From: Bradyrhizobium genosp. SA-3
Lineage (GTDB): Bacteria; Pseudomonadota; Alphaproteobacteria; Rhizobiales; Xanthobacteraceae
DNA length: 32,152 nt
Direction of reading: 5' to 3'
Assembly (NCBI RefSeq): GCF_004212635.1
Contig: NZ_PSRT01000095.1
Span: forward strand, 1-32,152
The position numbers were made by a program, and so were the translations under genes. Positions 1 through 7,362 of this stretch are shown one piece after another (positions within the stretch are counted from its first letter, which is position 1; each line of letters opens with the position of its first letter). Below the pieces are notes generated by a model. The model ran no database searches. It saw only the letters and a program-made list of their open reading frames with translations, and was not told the origin of the DNA.

Positions 1-178
1 CGAAGCTCGGCTCGTCGAAGCTCGGCGGCGCGGGCGGCGCCACCGGAGGCGGCGTTTCGTTGCGCATCGCGGCGTTGCGGCTCGTATCCGCAGCGGTGTC
101 ACTGATGTTCAGGGCTTCCTGGATCGCAGAAAGCGCAACTTCTGTGGGGTCTTTGACCTTTTTCGGAGTGTTCGCCAT
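1..178 (-). CDS. Unidentified protein, N-terminal fragment (runs off the window)
   Basis: Reading from an ATG at 178 on the minus strand, the frame stays open to the window edge and gives about 59 residues, beginning MANTPKKVKDPTEVALSAIQ. The start is polar and helix-prone (EVALSAIQEALNIS) and is followed by a proline/alanine-rich linker (PPPVAPPAPPSFDEPSF). No signal peptide or known domain is visible in this piece. A charged start followed by a Pro/Ala linker is common in large cytoplasmic or envelope-associated proteins with long helical regions, but the function cannot be read from what is present. It is divergent from the Hpt gene across a 396-bp gap. The frame is supported by good codon bias; the ribosome binding site is weak. 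Confidence 0.6.
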   Translation of the reverse strand, partial: MANTPKKVKDPTEVALSAIQEALNISDTAADTSRNAAMRNETPPPVAPPAPPSFDEPSF

Positions 179-574
179 GTTCAGTCCGAGCCCTCGTTAC
201 TTGTACGCGTCCCCCCGCGAGCCCTGCGCGCTACGCGAGCCCACAGACCGGATCATGCCGCTTGCGCGGATCTCCGAGCCGTCCCCACCCGGACGGCTTG
301 TCCGCCAATTTCTGCAACATCCTATTGGCAGAGCGTCGCGAATGAAATGCCCGCGATTAAGACAATCTTAATCATCGTTAACAGGATCGGGCCGTAACGC
401 CTTAGCAATAAATGCAATTCTCCACCGAACTTGGCCGATTGCGGCAACTTTTAGTCAACAAACCGGCGGATCTGCGTCAAACAGCCCAAACATTTCGTTA
501 ACCATTTTCATGCTTGGGTGGGAGGAACCTGACCGCCGGACCGGCGGGACATCGCGAATGCCGGGGCCTGCGTC
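179..574. other. Divergent intergenic region, no gene seen
   Basis: This 396-bp stretch lies between the minus-strand gene starting at 178 and the Hpt gene starting at 575. A 103-codon frame at 60-371 crosses it, but it overlaps the start of the minus-strand gene, has no ribosome binding site and resembles nothing, so it is left out. From about 350 to 520 the DNA is noticeably more AT-rich than its surroundings, as expected of a promoter region. It contains the palindrome listed separately at 355-373. A second perfect 7-bp dyad with a 1-nt centre (CCGCCGG at 533-539, CCGGCGG at 541-547) sits about 30 bp before the Hpt start. Confidence 0.5.
355..373. promoter_or_regulatory. AT-rich palindrome containing a CtrA-like box
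   Basis: GATTAAG at 355-361 and CTTAATC at 367-373 form a perfect 7-bp dyad around ACAAT. Inside it, TTAA (357-360), seven bases and TTAA (368-371) match the core of the alphaproteobacterial CtrA consensus TTAA-N7-TTAAC except for the last base. A further TTAAC follows at 78-82 of the same hundred (378-382), but six bases after the second TTAA rather than seven. It lies about 180-200 bp from the two divergent starts. Binding is an inference from the motif only. Confidence 0.35.
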
Positions 575-949
575 ATGATGCCTGAACTGCAACGGATGGA
601 TTGGATGCCCTCGCCCCCGCTTGCACCCATTGACAGCCCGCTCGACCTCGATCACCTCTCGCGCATGACGCTCGGCGATGCCCAGCTGGAACGGGAAGTG
701 CTGGCGATGTTCGCAGAGCAGGCGGCCCGCCTGATTGCGGCGATGACGGCGCTGCCGGCAGAGGCCGGCGCACTCGCCCACAAGCTCAAGGGTTCGGCGC
801 GCGGGATCGGCGCCTTTGCAGTGGCCGATGCCGCAGCCAGCCTGGAGACCGCGATCCGGACCGGCCATGGTCGGCCCCACGCTCTTGCTGCCTTGAAAGA
901 GGCGGTAACCGAGGCTCGCACCGCCATCGAGGCGATGCTGAAGCCTTAA
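575..949 (+). CDS. Hpt (histidine phosphotransfer) domain protein
   Basis: This is a 124-residue, single-domain phosphotransfer protein. The Hpt signature AHKLKGSARGIGA places the phosphorylatable histidine at residue 69, followed by the helix AVADAAASLETAI, which is the usual Hpt helical hairpin. Such proteins shuttle phosphate between hybrid histidine kinases and response regulators in multi-step phosphorelays. No kinase or receiver lies next to it, so the partners are unknown. The start is uncertain: the ATG at 575 lacks a good ribosome binding site, and ATGs at 596 and 605 (the latter preceded by GGATGG) would shorten the disordered N-terminus without touching the domain. There is no signal peptide or membrane segment, so it is cytoplasmic. 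A CtrA-like palindrome lies about 200 bp upstream. Confidence 0.85.
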   Translation: MMPELQRMDWMPSPPLAPIDSPLDLDHLSRMTLGDAQLEREVLAMFAEQAARLIAAMTALPAEAGALAHKLKGSARGIGAFAVADAAASLETAIRTGHGRPHALAALKEAVTEARTAIEAMLKP

Positions 950-980
950 GCGCGGACTGTCAGAACCCGGTTCTACTCTT

Positions 981-1038
981 TTGTTTTGACGCGTTTTCTT
1001 GCCCCGAAGCGGGATTCACGTCGCGCGAAAACGCTATG
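981..1038. repeat. Short dispersed palindromic repeat
   Basis: GCGTTTTC at 991-998 and GAAAACGC at 1027-1034 are perfect inverted arms around a roughly 28-nt centre with CCGAAGCGG. The layout (TTTTGACGCGTTTTCTT to GAAAACGCTATGG) is one I recall as a very common intergenic element in Bradyrhizobium and Rhodopseudomonas genomes. It lies between the Hpt gene and the ferredoxin gene. The family assignment is from memory. Confidence 0.55.
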
Positions 1039-1115
1039 GCGCCGGGCGGACCGACCCGTTATAGGACAGCCGGGACCCGTCCTTCATTCCAAGCACCGCG
1101 GCAGCACGAGCACAC

Positions 1116-1436
1116 ATGGCCAAGATTCACTTTGTCGACCACAAGGGCGAAACCCGCACGGTGGAAATCGAGAACGGCGCAACCGTGATGGAAGCCGCCA
1201 TCCGCAACAGCATTCCCGGGATCGAGGCTGAATGCGGCGGCGCCTGTGCCTGCGCGACCTGCCATGTCTATGTCGACGAAGCCTGGCGCGAGAAGGTCGG
1301 CAGCCCGACGCCGATGGAAGAGGACATGCTCGACTTCGGCTTCGACGTACGCCCGAACTCGCGCCTGTCCTGCCAGATCAAGGTCTCCGACGACCTCGAC
1401 GGGCTCGTCGTCGGGACGCCGGAACGCCAGGCCTGA
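1116..1436 (+). CDS. [2Fe-2S] ferredoxin, adrenodoxin/Isc type
   Basis: This 106-residue electron carrier has the cluster ligands C40, C46, C49 and C86 (C-X5-C-X2-C-X36-C), the spacing of adrenodoxin/putidaredoxin-type ferredoxins. An extra cysteine, C44, lies within the loop. The acidic stretch EEDMLDFGFDV before the last ligand is the usual partner-docking surface of the family. It may serve iron-sulfur cluster assembly, a P450 or a Rieske oxygenase. None of these is adjacent, but a ferredoxin-NADP reductase is encoded 730 bp downstream and is an obvious candidate for supplying electrons. The length is normal for the family. The ribosome binding site is weak; the start is chosen because the family begins with the MxKIxFVDHxG strand. 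It is convergent with the thioesterase gene. Confidence 0.92.
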   Translation: MAKIHFVDHKGETRTVEIENGATVMEAAIRNSIPGIEAECGGACACATCHVYVDEAWREKVGSPTPMEEDMLDFGFDVRPNSRLSCQIKVSDDLDGLVVGTPERQA

Positions 1437-1518
1437 TCTTCCCTTCCGTAGTGAATGATCGTTCCGGAAAAGCGCTACACGGTTTGCGTTAACCCGCCCT
1501 TCGGGTCCGGATCATGGA

Positions 1519-1986
1519 TTAGGGGCGCGGCGGCGCGACCTCGATGCCGCGTTTGTGCCAGGGTCGTAGCTTCGCGATCACTTCCGCAGTGAGCGGCGTC
1601 GGCCGCCGCGAGGCTTCGTCGATCATCACGCCGACCGAATTCGCCGACGCGATGCACTTTCCTTGCGAGAATACGACCTGCTCAAAGGTCACCGAGGTTC
1701 GTCCGAGCTTCACCACGCCAAGGCCGAGCTCGATCGTGTTCGGCCAGTGCAGCTCGGCGCGGAAATGGATGTCGAGCCGCACTATGATCCAGGCAAGACC
1801 CGGCGGCGTCAGCCCATATTCCGGGAGCTTCATCAGCGTGACACGGCCGGTCTCGAAATAGGTGGCGTAGACGGCGTTGTTCACGTGCTGGTTGGGATCG
1901 AGATCGCCGAAGCGAACGTTGTCGCTGAGGCGATAAGGGTAGTCTTCCAGGCGCGGCGTCGTATCGAGGCGGCTTGGTGCGTTCAC
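1519..1986 (-). CDS. Acyl-CoA thioesterase, 4HBT/YbgC hotdog family
   Basis: This 155-residue single hotdog domain contains the family signature FGDLDPNQHVNNAVYATYFE. D30 occupies the place of the catalytic aspartate of 4-hydroxybenzoyl-CoA thioesterase (second Asp of the GDxD motif), followed by H34-V-N-N. The family hydrolyses acyl- or aryl-CoA thioesters in the cytoplasm, usually as dimers or tetramers; the substrate cannot be told from the sequence. The start is a GTG at 1986, chosen because GGAG lies eight bases upstream and because no other start leaves the signature intact with a ribosome binding site. It is transcribed divergently from the ferredoxin-NADP reductase gene across 182 bp. 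Confidence 0.88.
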   Translation of the reverse strand: MNAPSRLDTTPRLEDYPYRLSDNVRFGDLDPNQHVNNAVYATYFETGRVTLMKLPEYGLTPPGLAWIIVRLDIHFRAELHWPNTIELGLGVVKLGRTSVTFEQVVFSQGKCIASANSVGVMIDEASRRPTPLTAEVIAKLRPWHKRGIEVAPPRP

Positions 1987-2098
1987 CGATTGATCTCCGT
2001 CATATCCTTCCTCGTTACAACCCAGTTATTTTGACCCGGCAAGTGGGTGCGGCTGCGGGGCGCTCCCGCTTTTATGCCTTCCCTGATCCATCCCCGTT

Positions 2099-2144
2099 GG
2101 TTAGACAGGCAGGGTCACCTCGGCCCAAAGGGCGCCGTCTAACC
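2099..2144 (+). promoter_or_regulatory. Stem-loop in the leader of the ferredoxin-NADP reductase gene
   Basis: GGTTAGAC at 2099-2106 pairs perfectly with GTCTAACC at 2137-2144. The stem extends inward by GGC (2108-2110) with GCC (2134-2136) after a one-base bulge. A second small hairpin, GCCC-AAA-GGGC (2123-2133), sits in the loop. The structure ends 24 nt before the start codon, next to the weak ribosome binding site (AGAGACGAC). No T-run follows, so it is not an intrinsic terminator. It could be an operator dyad in DNA or a 5' UTR structure controlling translation; the sequence does not distinguish these. Confidence 0.4.
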
Positions 2145-2168
2145 GATAACGACCGATAAAGAGACGAC

Positions 2169-3197
2169 ATGAGCGACGTGATCAAAACCGATGTGCTGAT
2201 TATTGGCGCCGGCCCCTGCGGTCTGTTCGCCGCCTTCGAGCTTGGCCTTCTCGACATGAAGGCGCATTTCGTCGACATCCTCGACAAGGTCGGCGGCCAG
2301 TGCGCCGAGCTCTATCCGGAAAAGCCGATTTACGACATTCCCGGCATTCCGCACGTTTCGGGCCAGGGGCTGACCGACGCGCTGATGGAACAGATCAAGC
2401 CGTTTCATCCGACCTTCCATCTCGGCGAGATGATCGAGACCGTGGAGAAGATCGGAGATCCCGCCTTTCGCTGCACCACCGACGCCGGCAAGGTGTTCGA
2501 ATGCAAGGTGGTGGTGATCGCGGCCGGCGGCGGCTCGTTCCAGCCCAAGCGCCCGCCGGTGCCGGGCATCGAGGCCTACGAAGGCACTTCTGTGCACTAC
2601 GCCGTGCGCAAGATGGAGACGTTCCGCGACAAGAACGTGCTGATCGTCGGAGGCGGCGATTCCGCGCTGGACTGGACGCTCAATCTGCATCCGATTGCCA
2701 AGCGCATCACGCTGCTGCATCGGCGCGACGAGTTTCGCGCCGCGCCCCACAGCGTCGAGCAGATGCGCGCGCTGGTCGCAGGCGGCAAGATGGATCTGAG
2801 GCTCGGGCAGGTCACGGCGCTCTCCGGCGCTGATGGCAAGCTCTCCGGCGCCACCATCAAGGGCAACGACAACGCCATGACCGAAATTGCCTGCGACACC
2901 ATGCTGCCGTTCTTCGGCCTGACCATGAAGCTCGGCCCGGTCGCGAACTGGGGCATTGCGCTGGAGAACAATCTGGTGCCGGTCGAGACATCGGCATTCG
3001 AGACCAACGTATCAGGCATCTTCGCCATCGGCGACATCAACACCTATCCCGGCAAGATCAAGCTGATCCTGTGCGGCTTCCACGAGGGCGCGCTGATGTC
3101 GCAAAAAGCCCATCGCTACGTCTATCCGGAGAAGCGGCTGGTGTTCCAGTACACGACCTCGTCCTCCAGCCTGCAAAAGAAGCTCGGTGTCAACTGA
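2169..3197 (+). CDS. Ferredoxin--NADP(+) reductase, thioredoxin-reductase-like type
   Basis: This 342-residue flavoprotein exchanges electrons between NADPH and ferredoxin. The FAD-binding Rossmann motif GAGPCG is at 13-18, the NADPH-binding motif GGGDSALDW at 161-169, and the second FAD-contact motif GIFAIGDI at 283-290. The CxxC redox pair of true thioredoxin reductases is absent at the usual place before the NADPH motif. The aromatic C-terminal extension (about 315-342, with FQYTTSSSSLQKKLGV) is typical of the homodimeric YumC-type ferredoxin-NADP reductases known from Bacillus, Chlorobium and Rhodopseudomonas. A [2Fe-2S] ferredoxin gene lies just upstream and may be its partner. The leader carries a stable stem-loop. 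Confidence 0.93.
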   Translation: MSDVIKTDVLIIGAGPCGLFAAFELGLLDMKAHFVDILDKVGGQCAELYPEKPIYDIPGIPHVSGQGLTDALMEQIKPFHPTFHLGEMIETVEKIGDPAFRCTTDAGKVFECKVVVIAAGGGSFQPKRPPVPGIEAYEGTSVHYAVRKMETFRDKNVLIVGGGDSALDWTLNLHPIAKRITLLHRRDEFRAAPHSVEQMRALVAGGKMDLRLGQVTALSGADGKLSGATIKGNDNAMTEIACDTMLPFFGLTMKLGPVANWGIALENNLVPVETSAFETNVSGIFAIGDINTYPGKIKLILCGFHEGALMSQKAHRYVYPEKRLVFQYTTSSSSLQKKLGVN

Positions 3198-3302
3198 CGG
3201 CGCTGAGCAGAGAGCCGATGCCCCATGTTTCTGGTGCTGGAACCATTCGCGAAATCGCCGTAGTCTGCGGCCATTCCGGTCGTGGAATAGCAAGGTGATC
3301 TA

Positions 3303-3899
3303 ATGCGGAATTTCCTGTCCAGCTCTCGGCTGCTTCCCTTCCTCGCGCTCGCGTTGTCGCTCCTTGCGGTGACACCGTCTGCGGCACAGACCGCCGAGCC
3401 TACGGCGGCGGGCCTCTGGCAGAAGGTCGAAGACGGCAAGACAGTCGGATGGTTCCTCTTCGTCGACCACAACGGCGTCTTTGAAGGCGTGATCGCAAAA
3501 ACCTTCCCGCGGCCAACCGACGATCCGAACGAGGTTTGCTCCAAGTGCACCGACGACCGCAAGAACGCGCCGGTGCTCGGCATCTCCTTCGTCCGCAACA
3601 TGAAGCGCGAAGGCTTGAAGTACGAAGGCGGCAACGTGCTCAATCCGCGCGACGGCCAGATCTGGAAGGCCAACATGAAGGTCAGTCCTGATGGCCAGAC
3701 TCTGACGCTGCGCGGCTATCTCGGCATCGCGCTGCTCGGCAAGGACGAGACCTGGACGCGCCTGCCGGATGCCTACATGGCCCAGGTCGATCCTGCCATC
3801 GTGGCAAAATATCTCCCTCCGCAGGCCGCTGCCACGAAGCCGGCGGCACCCGCGACGAAAAAGGGCGGCGCGATGATGGCGCCGGCGCCCAAGCAGTAA
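3303..3899 (+). CDS. Secreted DUF2147 protein
   Basis: This 198-residue protein starts with a classical signal peptide (MRNFLSS then a hydrophobic run, cleavage likely after TPSAAQ). The mature part is a DUF2147 domain: G-L-W start (GLWQKVEDGKTVGWFLF), a conserved Cys pair EVCSKC, the core YEGGNVLNPRDGQIW and the closing RGYLGIALLGKDETWTRLP. DUF2147 proteins are small periplasmic beta-barrels of the lipocalin-like sort and have no established biochemical role. The last 35 residues are a low-complexity Ala/Pro/Lys tail (AAATKPAAPATKKGG), which may contact the cell wall or membrane. AAGG upstream of the ATG supports the start. It stands 105 bp after the reductase gene, so a shared transcript is possible but not shown. 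Confidence 0.85.
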   Translation: MRNFLSSSRLLPFLALALSLLAVTPSAAQTAEPTAAGLWQKVEDGKTVGWFLFVDHNGVFEGVIAKTFPRPTDDPNEVCSKCTDDRKNAPVLGISFVRNMKREGLKYEGGNVLNPRDGQIWKANMKVSPDGQTLTLRGYLGIALLGKDETWTRLPDAYMAQVDPAIVAKYLPPQAAATKPAAPATKKGGAMMAPAPKQ

Positions 3900-4193
3900 G
3901 GGCGTCCCTCGCGCACTGTGCCGCCTGGTCGGCAGTAGCTCCACACATCATCATCATTCCTCGTACTGGCGGGGAAGACGGAAAGTCGGCGGCGGTCATA
4001 TCCGCCGAAAGACGAATGCGCCGCGGGCCCGCTCCAGTAGTTGCCCGGAATGCAAGCTGGCGCCGGATTTGCATAGCTATCCGCAAAGCTGCTGGGGGGA
4101 CGAGTCGCTGCCCTTCAAGCCTTTCGCCGAGCCGCGGAAGGCGGGCGGCGCGCGTTGTCCCTCGCGGCGATCATTTCGACCCGCGGAGACGAT
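3900..4193. other. Intergenic region with one short hairpin
   Basis: No gene is supported here. TCGGCGG at 3986-3992 and CCGCCGA at 4002-4008 form a perfect 7-bp stem with a 9-nt loop. There is no T-run after it, so it is at best a weak or factor-dependent terminator for the DUF2147 gene or part of the leader of the next gene. The open frame crossing this region at 4016-4423 is a shadow. Confidence 0.35.
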
Positions 4194-4550
4194 ATGCGAC
4201 TTGCAAGATTGTGTGCGGTGCCATTACTGGCCCTGACCGCGCTCTTGGCGACATCGGCGCTGGCGCGCGACGACGGACGCTACGCCAACTCGCCGCTAAA
4301 ACCCTGGTTCGAAAGCCTGCACAGCGAATTCGGACAGTGCTGCACCGACGCCGACGGCTACGTCATTGCCGACGTCGACTGGGAGTCCGATCGCGGCCAC
4401 TACCGCGTCCACATCGACGATGAATGGGTCGTGGTGCCCGACGGTGCGGTGATCACTGTGCCGAACAAGATCGGCCGCACCATGGTGTGGAAGCACTATA
4501 TCGACGGCCATCCGCGCGTGCGCTGCTTCATGCCGGGCAGCATGACGTGA
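4194..4550 (+). CDS. Small secreted protein of unknown function
   Basis: From the ATG at 4194 this encodes 118 residues with a clear signal peptide (MRLARLC then a Leu/Ala core, cleavage after ALA). This start is preferred to one 39 bp upstream because GGAGAC sits five bases ahead of it and it places the signal peptide at the very N-terminus. The mature protein of about 94 residues has two adjacent cysteines (GQCC) and a third near the end (RVRCFMPG), so a disulfide is likely in the periplasm. It is rich in Asp, Trp and Tyr (DVDWESDRGHYRVHIDDEWVVVPD), suggesting a small beta-sheet fold. I do not recognise a characterised family. Confidence 0.75.
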   Translation: MRLARLCAVPLLALTALLATSALARDDGRYANSPLKPWFESLHSEFGQCCTDADGYVIADVDWESDRGHYRVHIDDEWVVVPDGAVITVPNKIGRTMVWKHYIDGHPRVRCFMPGSMT

Positions 4551-4556
4551 ACGAGC

Positions 4557-4597
4557 TGTCATTCCGGTCGGCGCGGAGCGCCGAACCCGGAATGACA
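4557..4597. terminator. Long palindrome between convergent genes (repeat acting as a likely bidirectional terminator)
   Basis: TGTCATTCCGG (4557-4567) pairs with CCGGAATGACA (4587-4597), and TCGGCGC (4568-4574) with GCGCCGA (4578-4584) around a GGA loop. This gives an 18-bp stem with only a 2-nt bulge. It lies exactly between the two convergent stop codons. The TGTCATTCCGG end is one I recall from a frequent Bradyrhizobium intergenic repeat. Without a T-run, termination is inferred from position and stem strength. Confidence 0.6.
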
Positions 4598-4606
4598 AAG
4601 CGAAGC

Positions 4607-4876
4607 TTAGTGCGCCTGGTTTTCCGAACCCGCGCTCGCGAGCCGCTTGACGCGCGGGGTCAGCACCGAAACCTGCGCGGGCGAGGCGGGCATGCCGGCG
4701 ACGATCATCGCAGGGCTTGCCGACTGCTCCTCGACGCCGGCGCCGCCGAGCACCTGCACTTGCGTCGCCGAGATCGGAAACGAGGTCACTTCGTAAGAGG
4801 GAAGCTCGCTGGCAAAGGCACCGGCCGAGCTTGCAATCATGGCGCCGGCAAAGGCAATCATCGAGAGAACACGCAT
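4607..4876 (-). CDS. Small secreted protein with an internal duplication
   Basis: This 89-residue protein has a signal peptide (MRVLSMIAFAGAMIASSAGAFA, cleavage before SELPSYEV). The start at 4876 is chosen over one 84 bp further out because GGAG lies eight bases upstream and the signal peptide then begins at residue 1. The mature chain of about 67 residues carries two related segments: SFPISATQVQVLG and GMPASPAQVSVLTP, each [FM]P[IA]S[AP][TA]QV[QS]VL, so it looks like a duplicated unit. It has no cysteines. I recall similar short exported proteins in Bradyrhizobium genomes, but none with a known job. It is downstream of the histidine kinase on the same strand, with a 192-bp gap. Confidence 0.72.
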   Translation of the reverse strand: MRVLSMIAFAGAMIASSAGAFASELPSYEVTSFPISATQVQVLGGAGVEEQSASPAMIVAGMPASPAQVSVLTPRVKRLASAGSENQAH

Positions 4877-5068
4877 TGGAAAATCTCCGTGGAAGATGTC
4901 AATCGGAGGTTTGGTCGCGTCGATGCCGGGCCAGGTTCGCTCGTCTGCGAACATTCCCATTGCTCTCGGCGAATATATTGGTTGCGTGATGCGAAAGGAC
5001 GAAACGGGGGAGAAGTTTTTCGCGCCAATGTTTCCGGACGGTTTCGCGGAAGAGCCGACGCGCCTCGC

Positions 5069-6433
5069 TTAGTGCTCTTGCAGATCAAGCTGCGGAGCTT
5101 TTGCCGGCGCGCTAGCCGCGGAAAAGCGCAGGCTCATCGTCGTGCCGCGGCCGGGGACTGAGGAGATGACCAGCTCGCCGCCGTGGGCGGCCATGATCTC
5201 GCGGACGATCGACAGGCCGAGGCCCGCGCCGTCGCCCGTGGTGTTGCCGGTTTGAAACGGCTCGATCAGCTTGTGTTCGGCGCCATCGGGCAGGCCCGCG
5301 CCGTCATCGTGAATCGAGATGCCATCGCGGCTGAGCGTAGCGACGATGCGTCGCGCGCCATGGGCATGGATGAGCGAATTGCCGACGAGATTGGCAAGCG
5401 CGCTGCGAACCGCAGCGTCCACACCCTGCACCAGGAACGGACCTTCGCCGTCCTGCTCGAGCGCAAGCTCGATACCGGCGTCCAGCGCCGAGGGGCTGAA
5501 ATCGGCCAGCATCTCCAGCGTGATCTGGGCAAGATCGATCGGCCGCTTCTCGATCGCATGATTTTGCAGCCGCGCCAGGTCGAGCATGGCGGAGACCAGC
5601 GAGGTCAGGCGGCGGACGTCGCGCACCAATTCAGTCCGGAGGGCCGGCTCGGGCACGTCCTCGATCTTCGCACGCAGCAGCGTCAGTGGCGTGCGCAGCT
5701 GATGGGCGGCGTTGCCGAGGAAGCGGCGCTGCATCCTGATATAGGCGTCGATCTCGCCGAAAGCGCGGTTCAGGGCCTCGACGAGCGGCTTCAACTCGCG
5801 GGGGACCTCGCTTAGGGAGATCAGACCTTGCGGCGCCGCAGGGTCGATCGCGAGCGCGCGAAGCGCCACCCGTTCGATACCGCGTGAGACGAAACGCGCG
5901 GCCAACGCCGCGCCGACGGCAACGGTCGCGGCAAAGGCCAGCGCCAGCAGCATGATCGAAAAGACACTGCGGATGAGAAAGTTTCTCGCCATCCGGCCGA
6001 AACGGACTTGAGGCTCGCCGACCATCATCGCGAGCTGCAACGAACCCCTTTGCACGACGGCGAGGCAGAAGGTGCTCTTCTGGTCGAGCGTGTTGAAGAC
6101 CGATGAGCCGACGGGCCCGTGATAGGGAAATGCAAAGGGGAGGGCCGGCCGGCGTTCGCTGCCGTACTCGCTGACCATGTCGCCTGCGGACACGACGTAC
6201 CAGAGGTTCGGGCTGTCCGCCTTCAGCTCTTCGAGGGGGCGGGTCGGGCGCACCGTGAGTTTCTGCCCTTCGATATCGGTGGCGCGATCGAGGACGGCAA
6301 CCACGACCCGGCAAGCCCTGAACTCGCGCTCCTCCATCGGATAGCGCCAGATGAAGAGGCCGAGCATGATCAGGAAGATCGTCGTCGCGGCGATGCCAAG
6401 CGACAGCGCAAAGGTTCTGGCGATCGACCTCAT
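5069..6433 (-). CDS. Sensor histidine kinase (two-component system)
   Basis: This 454-residue membrane kinase has a first membrane segment at 9-29, a periplasmic sensor region of about 34-150, a second membrane segment at about 153-182 and then a short HAMP-like linker. The H-box GNAAHQLRTPL puts the phosphorylated histidine at 244. The ATP-binding domain shows an N-box (N352 in LVGNSLIHAHGA), DDGAGLP (376-382) and GDGAGLGLSI (400-409), so it should be catalytically competent. HQLRTP and the overall length fit the QseC/TctE-like group. The sensor region has two cysteines (C41, C123) that could form a disulfide, and no recognisable ligand domain. Its start overlaps the stop of the response regulator by 4 bp, so the pair is translationally coupled. 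Confidence 0.93.
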   Translation of the reverse strand: MRSIARTFALSLGIAATTIFLIMLGLFIWRYPMEEREFRACRVVVAVLDRATDIEGQKLTVRPTRPLEELKADSPNLWYVVSAGDMVSEYGSERRPALPFAFPYHGPVGSSVFNTLDQKSTFCLAVVQRGSLQLAMMVGEPQVRFGRMARNFLIRSVFSIMLLALAFAATVAVGAALAARFVSRGIERVALRALAIDPAAPQGLISLSEVPRELKPLVEALNRAFGEIDAYIRMQRRFLGNAAHQLRTPLTLLRAKIEDVPEPALRTELVRDVRRLTSLVSAMLDLARLQNHAIEKRPIDLAQITLEMLADFSPSALDAGIELALEQDGEGPFLVQGVDAAVRSALANLVGNSLIHAHGARRIVATLSRDGISIHDDGAGLPDGAEHKLIEPFQTGNTTGDGAGLGLSIVREIMAAHGGELVISSVPGRGTTMSLRFSAASAPAKAPQLDLQEH

Positions 6434-7140
6434 CGCGGTGTTGCCAGCCGCAGGATGTAACCGATGCCGCGCATGCTGCGGATCTCGACGTCGCCGCCGA
6501 GCTCAGTCAGTTTCTTCCTCAGGCGTGAGACCTGCGCTTCCAGCGTGTTAGACTCGATCTCGTCGTCGAAGCCGTAGATCTCCTCGATCAGAGCGGCGCG
6601 GGTGATGACGCGATCGCGCCGCATCAGAAGCGCTCCCAGGATCAGCGCCTCGCGCCGCCGCAGCAGGATCTTGGTGTCGGCGACCACCGCCTCGTTGCTG
6701 CCGAGATGCAGCTCGACATTGCCGAGCGACAGCACGGCAGGTGCGAGCAGGCGCGGCCGCCGCAGCACCGCGCGCACCCGCGCAAGCAGCTCCTGCGGCT
6801 CGAACGGCTTGCCGAGATAGTCATCAGCGCCCCCGTTGAGCCCTTCGACGACATCCTCCTTTGCGTCCTTGGACGTCAGCATGATGATCGCAGGACGCTC
6901 CGGCGACTGGCTCAGCGCGGTGACCACCTCGAGCGCATCGCCGTCGGGCAGCATCCGGTCGACGATCGCGAGATCATATTTGAAATTGTCCAGCGCCTGG
7001 CGGGCATCGGCAATCGAGCCGACGAGGTCGACGATGCCGTGCAATTGCCCGAGCAGGCGGCTGACATAGGCGCCGATCTGCGGTTCGTCTTCGATCACGA
7101 GCGAGCGCACGCGGGTCGTTCCTGACTCTGCTGGGGCCAT
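6430..7140 (-). CDS. OmpR-family response regulator
   Basis: The receiver domain (about 12-125) has the acidic pocket at E17-D18, the phosphoacceptor D61 in DLAIVDRMLPDGD, the T in MLTSKD and the Lys in LGKPFEP. It is followed by a winged-helix DNA-binding domain (about 140-232, ending RSMRGIGYILR). The 236 residues assume the ATG at 7140. A GTG at 7110 with AGGA nine bases upstream would begin the protein at VRSLVIEDEP, and is at least as likely, because family members usually start just before the first receiver strand. It forms an operon with the kinase immediately downstream. It is divergent from the mipA/ompV-like gene, and the 312-bp gap carries two tandem direct-repeat sites of the type bound by this family. 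Confidence 0.93.
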   Translation of the reverse strand: MAPAESGTTRVRSLVIEDEPQIGAYVSRLLGQLHGIVDLVGSIADARQALDNFKYDLAIVDRMLPDGDALEVVTALSQSPERPAIIMLTSKDAKEDVVEGLNGGADDYLGKPFEPQELLARVRAVLRRPRLLAPAVLSLGNVELHLGSNEAVVADTKILLRRREALILGALLMRRDRVITRAALIEEIYGFDDEIESNTLEAQVSRLRKKLTELGGDVEIRSMRGIGYILRLATPR

Positions 7141-7292
7141 ATGGCCCCGACGTTGACGCTCTCTGGCCGAAGTCCGGCGGTTCGGTTCGTGCGCGAGTTC
7201 CCTTTAAGGCATCGAGCTGGGCGAATAAATGGCAGGCACGTGCGGGCTGACTGGCGCTGGCCGTCGAAGTTTTGGAGCTCGAGCGCGGCCCT

Positions 7293-7311
7293 GCAATGTT
7301 GCGGCAATGTT
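7293..7311 (+). promoter_or_regulatory. Candidate response-regulator site, distal (tandem 8-mers, 11-bp period)
   Basis: GCAATGTT occurs at 7293-7300 and again at 7304-7311, exactly 11 bp apart. OmpR/PhoB-family dimers bind such head-to-tail repeats of about one helical turn. The site is 142 bp upstream of the outer-membrane gene and about 153 bp from the ATG of the response regulator. A second, similar pair lies 70 bp further on. Binding by the adjacent regulator is inferred. Confidence 0.5.
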
Positions 7312-7362
7312 TGTCCTGCGGCGCATCTGGTGCGCGGAATGTCGCGGGCACGGTCGACCGTT

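Noticed and set aside
1485..1500. ACCCG-N5-CGGGT as a terminator for the ferredoxin gene
   Set aside because: Only a 5-bp stem and no T-run; too weak to call.
3240..3265. GGAAC followed by CGTA upstream of the DUF2147 gene as an EcfG promoter
   Set aside because: The spacing is 15 bp and the -10 part differs (CGTA), so it does not meet the consensus.
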